This document shows positions 1 through 8,191 of a DNA stretch of 64,000 bases, in pieces. This DNA comes from Paenibacillus rhizosphaerae. GTDB lineage: Bacteria > Bacillota > Bacilli > Paenibacillales > Paenibacillaceae. Position 1 is the stretch's first letter, and each line of letters starts with the position of its first letter. The stretch is taken from assembly GCF_014192015.1 (NCBI RefSeq), contig NZ_JACHXJ010000006.1:186001-250000 (forward strand), read 5' to 3'. Position numbers and translations under genes: made by a program. Under the pieces are notes generated by a model. That model worked only from the letters and a program-made list of their open reading frames with translations, was not told the DNA's origin and ran no database searches.

Positions 1-512
1 GTCAATTGCACGACGGCCGCTTTGCTGGGCCCATATGCCGTTGAGAAAGACAGCGTGAGTTCCGATGCCACGGAAGCGATATTTACGATACGGCCGCTTT
101 GGCGTCCGATCATATGGCTCCCTGCCGCCTGAGACATCAGAAAAACGGATTTGAAGTTGGTATCGACCACGAAGTCCCATTCTTCCTCACTGAGTTCAAA
201 AGCGGAATGGCGGATATTTGTCCCGGCATTGTTGACCAATATGTCGATTTTCCCGAATCTTTCCACCACTTGTTGAACGGCCGAGTCTACGGAACGCTTA
301 TCGGTAACATCGCAAGCGGTGCCGAGCGCACGCCGCCCGGTAGCATGGCTAATCTCATGCGCGGCTGCAATCACCTCGGCCTCGGTCCGGGCAGTTAAGG
401 CGACATCCGCCCCCGCCTGGGCAAGCCCCTCAGCAATCGTTCTTCCGATCCCGCGGCCGGCACCGGTAACGATAGCCACCTTTCCGTTCAAATCAAAGTT
501 GACGTTGACCAC
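1..512 (-). CDS. SDR family oxidoreductase (3' end outside window)
   Basis: The minus strand encodes an NAD(P)-dependent short-chain dehydrogenase cut off by the window edge; about 170 residues are visible. The cofactor motif TGAGRGIG lies near residue 17, followed by the NNAG motif (ILVNNAG), a conserved serine (IASVAS) and the catalytic YxxxK as YGPSK just before the edge. I choose the GTG at 512-510 because a GGAGGG Shine-Dalgarno sits just upstream and the protein then begins with the usual short lead into the Rossmann fold. The sequence resembles gluconate 5-dehydrogenase or 3-oxoacyl-ACP reductase types, but the substrate cannot be told. A promoter overlapped by a large palindrome lies upstream. 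Confidence 0.9.
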   Translation of the reverse strand, partial: MVNVNFDLNGKVAIVTGAGRGIGRTIAEGLAQAGADVALTARTEAEVIAAAHEISHATGRRALGTACDVTDKRSVDSAVQQVVERFGKIDILVNNAGTNIRHSAFELSEEEWDFVVDTNFKSVFLMSQAAGSHMIGRQSGRIVNIASVASELTLSFSTAYGPSKAAVVQL

Positions 513-545
513 TCGATATCCCTCCAATCAAAATGCATATTTCTG

Positions 546-589
546 ATCATAAACCACCTATTCACATAAGTAAAATGCATATTACTTAT
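546..589 (-). promoter_or_regulatory. SDR promoter with overlapping 24-bp palindrome
   Basis: On the minus strand TTTACT (574-569) and TATGAT (551-546) are separated by 17 bp, a plausible sigma-A promoter for the SDR gene. A 24-bp inverted repeat at 566-589, centred on ATGCAT with arms ATAAGTAA and TTACTTAT and only one mismatched pair, covers the -35 box. This arrangement suggests a repressor operator. The regulator is not identifiable here; MarR- or TetR-type proteins bind sites of this size. Confidence 0.5.
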
Positions 590-705
590 CATGACCATAT
601 CGAATTTGTTATATAAAAATCATTTTAAAAATGATATGACATTTATATAATGCATTTGATCAAGCCACCAGGAAACCATCATGACCACTCAGTTTCAACA
701 AAGGG

Positions 706-1431
706 CTACCAGGAAATGGCCCTCCGTTCCCGGAAATATCCCCCGGTAGGTCCGTCTTCTTCTTCGGCGGTTGCCAGCCACACAGCCGTATCGGCCCCCT
801 CTGCCACCGAGTGCGGGGCATCCGTCCCACCCATATCGGTCTGCACTCTGCCCGGGCAAACCGCATTCGTTTGAATACCGTACGCCGCGGCTTCCTGGTC
901 CACCAACACCGTCAGCGCATTCAGCATCGTTTTGGAAATCCGGTAAGCGGAGGATGAACCCTTAAGCCCGAGGAGACCCTGCATCCCCTGAAAAGAACCG
1001 AGACCGGACGACATGTTGACGATCCGCCCGTACCCTTGCTCCTTCATCAACGGCACCACCGCCTGGATCATGCGCAGCGGGCCGAAGAAGTTGGTCTCCA
1101 GCGTTTCTTTCATCACACCCTCCTCCACGTCCAGGACGGAAACGCCCCGATCCAGAATGATGCCCGCGTTGTTAATAAGGACGTCCAGCCTGCCGTGCTC
1201 CTGCCGAATTCGATACACCACCGCATCAATGCTTCCCGGATCTTGCAGATCCACTGCCTGGACCTCCAGCTCAACCCCCTCCGAGCGCAGTTCGGATACG
1301 GCTTGCCATCCCTTTTCTTCGCTCCTGCAGCCGATGATCACATGCAGCCCTTTGTGCGCCAACTGTCTGGCGATTTCTTTTCCGATACCGCGATTCCCTC
1401 CGGTGACCAGCGCTACCCGCTTGCTGCTCAT
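706..1431 (-). CDS. SDR family oxidoreductase (carbonyl-reductase-like)
   Basis: A 241-residue short-chain dehydrogenase/reductase. It shows the cofactor motif TGGNRGIG at residues 10-17, NNAG in LDVLINNAG, and a YRISK catalytic Tyr-Lys pair preceded by the NMSSG serine. The ATG at 1431-1429 overlaps the TGA of the upstream MerR gene as ATGA, so the two are translationally coupled; a longer reading frame upstream of this ATG lies inside the merR gene and is not needed. The overall pattern resembles carbonyl reductases acting on aldehydes or ketones with NADPH. The MerR partner suggests induction by a reactive or toxic small molecule, which is inference. Confidence 0.9.
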   Translation of the reverse strand: MSSKRVALVTGGNRGIGKEIARQLAHKGLHVIIGCRSEEKGWQAVSELRSEGVELEVQAVDLQDPGSIDAVVYRIRQEHGRLDVLINNAGIILDRGVSVLDVEEGVMKETLETNFFGPLRMIQAVVPLMKEQGYGRIVNMSSGLGSFQGMQGLLGLKGSSSAYRISKTMLNALTVLVDQEAAAYGIQTNAVCPGRVQTDMGGTDAPHSVAEGADTAVWLATAEEEDGPTGGYFRERRAISW

Positions 1432-1808
1432 GAATGATCGCCCCCTTCCTCCAGTTGACATCTCCAAGCGGTCAGGCATTCCCGCAAATGGTCTTCCGCC
1501 TTTCGAAGTGTATCGATCCGCTTCCCAATCTCCGCCAGCTTGGCCTCCCCCACCTGGATCGCTCCGGGCAAGCATTCCTGCCGAACCTCCTCCGATCCGG
1601 CGCATGGATAAGCATCGCTGATTTCTTTGGCGCTTAGCCCCAGGCTAAAGTACAGCTGAATGATCCGGACGCGCTCGACGTCGGACGGGTTATACTCCCG
1701 GTACCCGTTATCCAGCCGGACCGGATGAAGCAGTTCCTTCTCCTCGTAATACCGCAGTGAGCGCAGGCTCACGCCCGTGACCCGGGACAGCTCGCTAATA
1801 TGCATCAT
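1428..1808 (-). CDS. MerR family transcriptional regulator
   Basis: A 126-residue protein with an N-terminal MerR winged helix-turn-helix (MHISELSRVTGV, LRYYEEKELL, YREYNPSDVERV), followed by a dimerisation coiled coil and a short effector region. The paired cysteines of metal-sensing members are not evident, so an organic inducer is more likely. It starts at one of two adjacent ATGs (1808 or 1805) after an AAAGGGAG Shine-Dalgarno. It is first in a two-gene operon with the SDR gene, overlapping it by four bases. Its own promoter has the typical MerR geometry, implying autoregulation. Confidence 0.92.
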   Translation of the reverse strand: MMHISELSRVTGVSLRSLRYYEEKELLHPVRLDNGYREYNPSDVERVRIIQLYFSLGLSAKEISDAYPCAGSEEVRQECLPGAIQVGEAKLAEIGKRIDTLRKAEDHLRECLTAWRCQLEEGGDHS

Positions 1809-1850
1809 CGTTACTCCCTTTCATTGGCCTTGCAGCCATCTGTTAACGCA

Positions 1851-1881
1851 AGTGTAAACCCTCACATCATGTGAAGGTCAA
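1851..1881 (-). promoter_or_regulatory. MerR-type promoter with 19-bp spacer and operator palindrome
   Basis: Read on the minus strand, TTGACC (1881-1876) and TACACT (1856-1851) are separated by exactly 19 bp, the over-long spacer that MerR regulators untwist to activate transcription. The spacer carries a near-perfect 21-bp dyad (1858-1878) with arms ACCTTCACAT and ATGTGAGGGT. It drives the merR-SDR pair. Confidence 0.75.
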
Positions 1882-2080
1882 GCGGTGATTTGCGGGTAGA
1901 TTCATCATTCACTCTGATCGAAGGGCTGTCCGTAAAATTTTCTGGTAAGTGTCTGGAAAACGGGACTGACGGAGGATCTTGACCTCGGTCTTTTTAGGGG
2001 CTAGTTAAAATGTAAATAAGTCATACCTTATCGTTTTTTTGACGTCTATATATAGGAATATCTACACAGGAGGGACAAAG

Positions 2081-3010
2081 ATGAAAAAAATCACCATGGC
2101 CTCTATTTCATTTCTCTGTGCAGCAGCTTTCATGCTGCCGAATCACAGCATCAGTTCAGCAGCAGCCGGCACGAATCATGAACCTCATGTCATCATTAAT
2201 AACCAAGCTCTGACTTCGGATAAGATTCTTTTAAAAAATAACCAACTATTTATTAGCTTCGCTGAAGCTAAAGCGTTAGATAATTTAACTTTGCAATGGA
2301 ATAATGCTGCAAAACAAGTGACCGCAAAAGGTAAGGCTGTCAGTCTATTGCTCACCATCAATAAGGCAATCGCCCTGAAAAACGGAAAAGCTGTTAAGTT
2401 GAACACAGCTCCGTTTATCTATGATGGAAAAACGATGATCCCCCTGCGATTTGTCACAGAAGTTATGGGCGGATCTGTTACCTGGAATCCATCTACTCAG
2501 ACTGCATTCATCACAAAGGCACGCTCATATTTGACAAGCGATCTCATGAGTAATGAGTTATGGGTTGCAAGGAATGCAGCGATCAATCTTCCCCGAGTCT
2601 CACTGCTGCCTAAAATAAATACTCCTACCTATGAGACTTCAAGTATCCAGTATTATTTCCCCAAAAAAGTGCACGATCAATTTTTTGAAAAAAACAACCA
2701 TGTCATCAGTTATTTTGAAATTTCTGATCATACTGCTTATTTGAAATGGCAGGGTCACATCACCAATAAAGCAAGTACGCAGAAGCAGCTGTATTTTATT
2801 AACGGAACGATCACCAACGAAATTGGAACCCTGCCTCTATTTAAAGATTCCACATTCGCTGCCTTCCGCTGGATGCCGCATATTGGATCGACCGGCTACA
2901 GCTTGATTCATCAGGACGATTGGAACGATGTTGTTTTCAAGGAAACCGAAGTGGACCCAAATGACGCAAAACCAAACTATATAATTGTTCAAATTCCTGA
3001 AGAAGAATAG
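2081..3010 (+). CDS. secreted protein with copper amine oxidase N-terminal-like (stalk) domain
   Basis: 309 residues starting at ATG 2081, nine bases after AGGAGG; a TTG farther upstream has no such site. Residues 1-29 form a signal peptide with a run of alanines before the likely cleavage point. Residues about 45-150 match the copper amine oxidase N-terminal-like domain common in Paenibacillus secreted proteins, with the hallmark segments LFISFAEA, PFIYDGKTMIPLRFV and GGSVTWNPSTQTAFI. The remaining 150 residues are not recognised. The gene has lower GC and more A/T-ending codons than its neighbours, so it may be a later acquisition. A cell-surface role is likely, but no function can be assigned. 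Confidence 0.75.
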   Translation: MKKITMASISFLCAAAFMLPNHSISSAAAGTNHEPHVIINNQALTSDKILLKNNQLFISFAEAKALDNLTLQWNNAAKQVTAKGKAVSLLLTINKAIALKNGKAVKLNTAPFIYDGKTMIPLRFVTEVMGGSVTWNPSTQTAFITKARSYLTSDLMSNELWVARNAAINLPRVSLLPKINTPTYETSSIQYYFPKKVHDQFFEKNNHVISYFEISDHTAYLKWQGHITNKASTQKQLYFINGTITNEIGTLPLFKDSTFAAFRWMPHIGSTGYSLIHQDDWNDVVFKETEVDPNDAKPNYIIVQIPEEE

Positions 3011-3107
3011 AAACTACCCTATTTACCCGGTAGATCGAAAGGTGGACTGATCAGGCAGGAGCTCCCTTCCGGAGAATCGAATTTATGGGTAACGGGAGGT
3101 GAGGATC

Positions 3108-3656
3108 ATGGCAGTTTATAGACCGGACATGACGAAGACACCGGACAGAATTCGCATTATCGGCTCGGTCGGCAGCGGCAAATCCACCCTGGCCAGAGCG
3201 TTGTCCGACCAATTGGGCATCCCTTATTATGAATTGGATAATATGGTGTGGAGGCGCACGGACCATGGAGATGTTAAGAACAGCTTCGAAGAAAGAGACC
3301 GCATCCTGAACGGCATTCTCGAGCAGGAACGGTGGATTATCGAGGGCGTTCATTATCAGTGGGTGCTGCGGAGCTTCGCGGACGCGGACCTGATCGTATA
3401 CGTCGATACGCCGATCTGGGTCCGCAATTACCGCATACTGAAGCGTTTTACCGTGCAAAAGCTGGGGCTGGAGCAGGGAAACTACAAGCAGTCGTTCAGC
3501 ATGCTCCGCAAAATGTACCAATGGAACTACCGGCACGCGAAAAAGGAAAAGCCGGAAATTATGCAGATCGTGGAGCCATTCCGCGGAAAGCTGCGGATGA
3601 TCAGCAATTCGTCTGTGCGGCAGGCTTTAATGCTGCCCGAAGAGGCCCGGCCCTAA
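3108..3656 (+). CDS. P-loop NTPase, adenylate kinase-like (topology-modulation/FlaR type)
   Basis: 182 residues with a Walker A motif GSVGSGKST at residues 19-27, an LDNMVWR segment, and WIIEG followed by hydrophobic strand LIVYVDTP, as in the small adenylate-kinase-like proteins annotated DNA topology modulation protein. Such proteins probably phosphorylate or hydrolyse a nucleotide, but the true substrate is not known. I choose ATG 3108 because GGGAGG lies nine bases before it; a GTG at 3099 would abut the ribosome site. It stands alone between unrelated genes. Confidence 0.75.
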   Translation: MAVYRPDMTKTPDRIRIIGSVGSGKSTLARALSDQLGIPYYELDNMVWRRTDHGDVKNSFEERDRILNGILEQERWIIEGVHYQWVLRSFADADLIVYVDTPIWVRNYRILKRFTVQKLGLEQGNYKQSFSMLRKMYQWNYRHAKKEKPEIMQIVEPFRGKLRMISNSSVRQALMLPEEARP

Positions 3657-3708
3657 AGGGGATGAGGATACCCTAAAGGGCCTGAGGGGCCAAAAAGCCT
3701 GAAGTGCG

Positions 3709-4077
3709 TTACTCCTTCACCGGATAGGCCATGACGCTCATCAGTGCGTTCTCGGCCTGCGTAGAATCCAGCCGGCTGTACTGCACAAAAATCGGTGCGC
3801 TGCCGGTGACCTCCATGGCATAAGGAACCCCTTTGGGTATGTATTTCCCTTCCACATTCAAATGGGCCGTGCGGATATGATTCGTCCGCTGCCCCCCCAC
3901 GGTTGCAACCATGCCCAGGAGCGGCTCCCGGTCTTCAAAAAAGACGTTGACCGTCACCGTCACTTCTTCTCCGCTTAAGTTCAGCACGCAAATCGATTCG
4001 TGGCTTTCCAGCTGGCCGCTGCTCGTCGGCGGGATATACCCGTCGGGAATAATCCACTGTAACTGACCTTTGGACAT
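3709..4077 (-). CDS. sensory rhodopsin transducer (ASRT) family protein
   Basis: A 122-residue soluble protein with no signal peptide. It matches the Anabaena sensory rhodopsin transducer family (PF07100) along its length: a GYIPP motif near residue 14, SHESICVLN, a strand-rich middle, and the signature RLDSTQAENAL followed by MAYP near the C-terminus. The family folds as a beta-sandwich tetramer; in Anabaena it interacts with a sensory rhodopsin, while most homologues occur in bacteria without one and have been suggested to bind a sugar or other small ligand. No rhodopsin gene is nearby. It appears to be a single-gene unit. Confidence 0.8.
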   Translation of the reverse strand: MSKGQLQWIIPDGYIPPTSSGQLESHESICVLNLSGEEVTVTVNVFFEDREPLLGMVATVGGQRTNHIRTAHLNVEGKYIPKGVPYAMEVTGSAPIFVQYSRLDSTQAENALMSVMAYPVKE

Positions 4078-4213
4078 TGAAATCCCTCTTTTCGAAATTA
4101 GTTTTGCCGTGCCTCCTTAGCTAAGCCCATAAGACGGAGACGCAGCCTTTTTTCCATTATAACCCTGCCAGGGAAGCGATTACATCCAATATTCCTTTCT
4201 TTTTAGTTAAAAA

Positions 4214-4267
4214 ACAGGGCGGCGGCCAGTACCGCCACCTCGGCGAGACCAACTGGCAGCGCCCTGT
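4214..4267 (-). terminator. terminator of MFS gene
   Basis: A long imperfect stem (ACAGGGCG...GGCCAGT pairing with ACTGGC...CGCCCTGT) just after the MFS stop codon. On the minus strand it is followed by TTTTTTAACTAAAAA. Confidence 0.75.
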
Positions 4268-4280
4268 CGAGCCGTTCATA

Positions 4281-5441
4281 TTACTCCACGGCCGCCTGCT
4301 CCACCTGCCGCTTCGCCAGCGGTTTGCGGACGAACGCCAGAAAGATCAGCGCGGATACCGCAACAGATGCGGCGCAGACGCCGAATAGCGTATTGTACCC
4401 CGTGTACTGCGACACCCAGCCCAGCACGATGGAACCCAGGCCAATGCCGAGATCAAAGGCGGTCATGTACGAAGCGCTGGCCGCGCCCCGCCGCTCCGGA
4501 TCGGCAAGCCGCAGGTTCACCGCCTGCATGGCCGGCTGGGCCGAGCCGAAGCCGATGCCGTACAGCACGGCGGCGGTGATGACGCCGGCAAGCCCGCCGG
4601 CGAAGGCAAGGACGAGCAGCCCCGCCGCCGTAACGGCCAGCGCCGGCACGATCACGTAAGCTTCGCCGAGCCGGTCGGCCAGCTTGCCGGCCACCGGCCG
4701 CGCCAGCGTCAGGGCCAGGGCGTAGACGAGAAAGAAGGTTCCGGCGTTCACCCGGACCGATTCGGCAAAGAGCGGCAGAAACGTCGTAATCCCGCCGTAG
4801 GCTGCCGACAGGAAAAACAGCGACGAGGTGACGGGGAGCACCGATTTTTCGAAAAAGACGATCTTCCGCCGTTCCGTTTGGACCTGAAACGGAATCCGGG
4901 TGAAAAAGACCAGGATGAAAGCAGCGGCGGACAGGCCGGTCGCGAGCAGGAACAAATGATGAAATGAGCCGCTCTGGTGCACCCAGGTCCCGAGCATCGG
5001 CCCGACCGCCATGGCGATCGTCATCGCCAGGCCGAACCAGCCCATGCCTTCCCCGCGGCGCTGGGCGGGAATGATATCGGTAACCGACGTGCTCACTGCT
5101 GTGGTAGAGAGCGCCCAGCTGGCTCCATGAAGAATGCGAAGTCCGAGAAGAACGGCGATCCCTCCAACCCAGTCATACAGGTACATGGACAATACGAAGA
5201 ACAGCAATCCCCAAATCATAAAAGGCCTTCGGCCATAACGGTCGAGCAGCCCGCCGACGATGGGACGGAACAGGACGGCGCTCAGCGTGAACACGCCGGT
5301 CACGAGCCCGACTTGGGATTCGTCCCCGCCCATCTCCTTGATATAGAGCGGCATCGTCGGCAGCAGCAGGTAAAACCCGGTAAACAGCACCAGCATGCCG
5401 GCCGTGATTTGAATAAAAGACCTCGTCCAGAGCCTTTCCAT
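4281..5441 (-). CDS. MFS transporter
   Basis: A 386-residue major facilitator with about 12 hydrophobic segments. The loop after the second helix carries GLLDRYGRRP, the family motif GxLaDrxGrRx, and a related GKLADRLGEA occurs in the second half. I place the start at ATG 5441 (MERLWTRSF) because GGAGGAA lies seven bases before it; a start 63 bases upstream lacks a ribosome site. The downstream position after a PadR repressor gene, with a 121-bp gap, suggests a drug or toxic-compound exporter controlled by PadR. The substrate is unknown. Confidence 0.85.
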   Translation of the reverse strand: MERLWTRSFIQITAGMLVLFTGFYLLLPTMPLYIKEMGGDESQVGLVTGVFTLSAVLFRPIVGGLLDRYGRRPFMIWGLLFFVLSMYLYDWVGGIAVLLGLRILHGASWALSTTAVSTSVTDIIPAQRRGEGMGWFGLAMTIAMAVGPMLGTWVHQSGSFHHLFLLATGLSAAAFILVFFTRIPFQVQTERRKIVFFEKSVLPVTSSLFFLSAAYGGITTFLPLFAESVRVNAGTFFLVYALALTLARPVAGKLADRLGEAYVIVPALAVTAAGLLVLAFAGGLAGVITAAVLYGIGFGSAQPAMQAVNLRLADPERRGAASASYMTAFDLGIGLGSIVLGWVSQYTGYNTLFGVCAASVAVSALIFLAFVRKPLAKRQVEQAAVE

Positions 5442-5562
5442 GGATGAATTCCTCCCTAACCATGAATAAAGTGATTTCATGCGCTCCAAATCTTCTTGGA
5501 TCATCGTGCTGGTTCAATCCTTGTGGCGATATCCTCGATCGTCATCTTTTACGACATTTCCA

Positions 5563-6123
5563 TCAATCTTCCTCTGCCTGGATCCGCTCGATCTCAGCGG
5601 TGATCCAGGCTTCATCCGCCTCCCCCAGCCGCTTGCGGTAATCGAACATCCGGAGCAGCTGGTTCCGCTGCTTGGCGGGTTCCGGCCGTTGCGACTGCAG
5701 ATACGCCTCAAACCGGGACACATACTCCCGGCTTCTTCGGATGATCTGCAGGTAATCCTCCAGACAGGCCAGGCGGACCTCCTTGGTCACATAGCCGAAA
5801 TATACCATTTTGAACCGGAAGATCAGTGCAGCCTCCGCTTCCGGGTTCGGCTCAAGCGTCTCCTTCATTAGCTCATCAAAACGTTCCCGGCCGGCATCGG
5901 TAATCGCGTAAATTTTCCGGGTGCGCCCGCCCTTCGTCTCTTCTTCGATCCGCAAATGAATCCAGCCGGCCCCCGTCATCCGCGACAGAAGCGGGTACAG
6001 CGTGCCGGAACTGATCTTACGGCCAAGCCCCACCGCGTTGTTCAAGACGTCCTGGAGCATATACCCGTGCTTCTCGCCTGTCATCAATTCGCCCAGAACG
6101 AACAATTCGTACACCGTTCTCAC
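5563..6123 (-). CDS. PadR family transcriptional regulator
   Basis: 186 residues. Residues 1-75 form the PadR winged helix (LGELMTGEKHGYMLQ, ISSGTLYPLLSRM, GGRTRKIYAITDAG), and residues 90-175 form the Vir-type C-terminal helical dimerisation domain. The gene precedes an MFS transporter in the same direction. Its promoter is built around ATGTCG/CGACAT half-sites, so the protein probably represses itself and perhaps the transporter until a ligand binds. Confidence 0.9.
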   Translation of the reverse strand: MRTVYELFVLGELMTGEKHGYMLQDVLNNAVGLGRKISSGTLYPLLSRMTGAGWIHLRIEEETKGGRTRKIYAITDAGRERFDELMKETLEPNPEAEAALIFRFKMVYFGYVTKEVRLACLEDYLQIIRRSREYVSRFEAYLQSQRPEPAKQRNQLLRMFDYRKRLGEADEAWITAEIERIQAEED

Positions 6124-6133
6124 CTCCGTTAAA

Positions 6134-6180
6134 ATATGTCGTGTCGATATATATTATATGTCGGATCGACATAATTTCAA
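6134..6180 (-). promoter_or_regulatory. padR promoter embedded in paired ATGTCG operators
   Basis: On the minus strand TTGAAA (6180-6175) and TATAAT (6158-6153) are 16 bp apart. The spacer is almost wholly filled by the dyad ATGTCG-N3-CGACAT (6158-6172). A second, weaker dyad with ATGTCG and CGATAT arms lies at 6134-6150, downstream of the -10. ATGT/ACAT half-sites are the known PadR signature, so two dimers could shut this promoter. Confidence 0.7.
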
Positions 6181-6362
6181 GCCTTTATTTTAAAAGGTTT
6201 TCCATTGCCTTTGCACATAGAACAAGACGCTTTAGCAAAGGATCCCATGTAAGGATTAGGTCTGAGAAACCGTGCAAAATCACGACACCCGGCCATCCCA
6301 ATGCCGATAAACCAAAGGCTCCCAAGTCGTCCCCAGTCCCGGTCCTATGCATCTCCCGCCTG

Positions 6363-6419
6363 TTGACAGCGTTTCCAAAGCGATGACATAATGTTGTACA
6401 AAAATCCCGCCTAGGCGGG
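6363..6419 (+). promoter_or_regulatory. candidate promoter and leader hairpin of cluster A
   Basis: TTGACA (6363-6368) and CATAAT (6387-6392) are separated by 18 bp. The spacer contains CCAAAGCGATGACA (6375-6388), which differs from the cre consensus mainly in its first bases, so CcpA control is possible but weakly supported. A perfect 14-bp dyad CCCGCCTAGGCGGG (6406-6419) lies directly before the ribosome site of the kinase gene. The rest of the 310-bp gap holds nothing else I recognise. Confidence 0.45.
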
Positions 6420-6433
6420 CGGAGGGAGTAGCC

Positions 6434-8191
6434 GTGCAGACTTGGAAGAGCCGTTTCAGGCATATGAAAATCAAGAACAAGCTGTCCATCCTGATCGCAT
6501 TTATCGTTGCCATGACCTTTGCCTTTGCCCTGATCGTGCAGCAGTACGCGTTCTCGGTGTACGACGAGCAGCTGTACGTCAAGTCCTCCCGCGTGCTGTA
6601 CCTGTCGTCTTCTGCGATCGAAAAAGAGCTCGAGCGCCTCGAGCAGCTGTCCTTCAACATCATCACCGACACGCAGATTCAGTCCCAGCTCAAATCCATC
6701 GCCACAAGCGACTCCGATTACGATCGCCTGACCCTGCGCAAGCACATGGTCGACCGGCTCCTCACCTATGTCGGGTCGGAGCCCTCCCTCTACTCGATCC
6801 ACATGGTCGATGCGGCCGGGGCCCAGCAGGATGTCGGCAGCCTGGTTCCCATTCAGGCCGGAAAACGGGACGTAATCCTCAAGCTGGCGGACAACGCCGG
6901 GGGCCAGGCGCGCTGGACCTTCCCCGATGCGTCCGATCCGGCCCTGATCCTGGCCCGCCAAGTCCGTTCCTACTCGGGCACCATGTTCGACCTGCAGGAT
7001 ATCGGTACCATTTTCATGCGGATCAACCTGGAGCGGATCGTGCACGAGCTTGGCGCCGGGGAAGGCGATCTCATCGTGACCTCCGGGCCGGACGTGATTT
7101 ATCCCTCGCAGCCGCATTTCGATCCCGCCCTCATCCAGACCTCCATCACTGCCGAGACCGGATATTTTATCAAGGAAATTCAGGGAAAGACGTATTTTGT
7201 CGCCTACAACCGTTCCTCCGCCACCGGGTGGACCTATCTGAACGTGACCCCGTTCAACCAAATTTTCAGGCAGATCGTCCTGATCAAGGAAATCGTTATC
7301 GGCGTCTTCATTCTGATTTTTGCCTTCGCCATTCTGTGGGGCATCCGCTTCTCCCGGGGGCTGACCCGTCCGATCGAGAATTTGATCGCCCGCATGAAGC
7401 TCGCGGAGAAGGGGAACTTCGCCGAAGCCAACATTCTTGCCGGCGACCAGGAGCCGCCCGCGATGGACGAACTCGGCCTGCTCCACCGGACGTTCCGCCT
7501 TATGGTTGAACGAATCAACGATCTGATCACCGAAAATTACGCCAGCCGCCTCCTGATCAAGGAGACCGAGTTCAAGGCGCTGCAGGCGCAGATCAACCCG
7601 CATTTTTTGTACAACACGCTGGAGTCCATCAATTGGATGGCCAAAATCAACAAGCAGACGCAAATTTCCCAAATGGTGCAGGCGCTCGCGTTTCTGCTCC
7701 GCAACTCGGTCAGCCTGAAGGAGCCGATCCTCACGCTGAAGGAGGAACTGGAGATGGTGCAGCATTACATCACGATCCAGAAATTCCGGTTTGAAGATCG
7801 CCTGTCCTTCCACATGGACGTTCCCGAACAGGAGCATTTCCGGAAAATTCCGAAGCTGACGCTCCAGCCCCTGCTCGAAAACGCAATTCATTATGCGCTG
7901 GAGCCTTCCGTCGGCACATGCACCATTTCTTTGACCAGCCGGGAAGAAGCGGACGCGTTTGTCCTCCTCGTCGAAGACGACGGCCCGGGCATGGCCTCAG
8001 ATACGCTTGAGCTGCTGCGGGAAGGCAGGCTGACCACAGCGGGGAACGGCATCGGCCTGCTCAACATCGACGAACGGATCCGCTTTGCGTTCGGCGACAA
8101 TTACGGGCTTTTCATCGACAGCGCCCGGGGTCAGGGGACCCGCATTCATATCAGGTTACCGAAAGAAATGGAGGGATCACAGCATGTATAA
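6434..8191 (+). CDS. sensor histidine kinase, YesM type
   Basis: 585 residues. A transmembrane helix at about 17-39 and a second at about 281-303 enclose a large extracytoplasmic sensing domain. A HAMP linker follows (GLTRPIENLIARM), then the His_kinase core with phosphoacceptor His390 in QINPHFLYNT, and the HATPase domain (LQPLLENAIHYAL, EDDGPGM, GNGIGLLNIDER). The start is a GTG eight bases after GGAGGGAG. The 3' end overlaps the response-regulator gene by eight bases. The pair precedes an SBP and two permeases, so it probably senses the sugar imported by cluster A. Confidence 0.93.
   Translation: MQTWKSRFRHMKIKNKLSILIAFIVAMTFAFALIVQQYAFSVYDEQLYVKSSRVLYLSSSAIEKELERLEQLSFNIITDTQIQSQLKSIATSDSDYDRLTLRKHMVDRLLTYVGSEPSLYSIHMVDAAGAQQDVGSLVPIQAGKRDVILKLADNAGGQARWTFPDASDPALILARQVRSYSGTMFDLQDIGTIFMRINLERIVHELGAGEGDLIVTSGPDVIYPSQPHFDPALIQTSITAETGYFIKEIQGKTYFVAYNRSSATGWTYLNVTPFNQIFRQIVLIKEIVIGVFILIFAFAILWGIRFSRGLTRPIENLIARMKLAEKGNFAEANILAGDQEPPAMDELGLLHRTFRLMVERINDLITENYASRLLIKETEFKALQAQINPHFLYNTLESINWMAKINKQTQISQMVQALAFLLRNSVSLKEPILTLKEELEMVQHYITIQKFRFEDRLSFHMDVPEQEHFRKIPKLTLQPLLENAIHYALEPSVGTCTISLTSREEADAFVLLVEDDGPGMASDTLELLREGRLTTAGNGIGLLNIDERIRFAFGDNYGLFIDSARGQGTRIHIRLPKEMEGSQHV

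Noticed and set aside
6185..7891. A 568-codon frame antisense to the YesM kinase
   Set aside because: It mirrors codon bias of the kinase gene and shows no protein-family motif.
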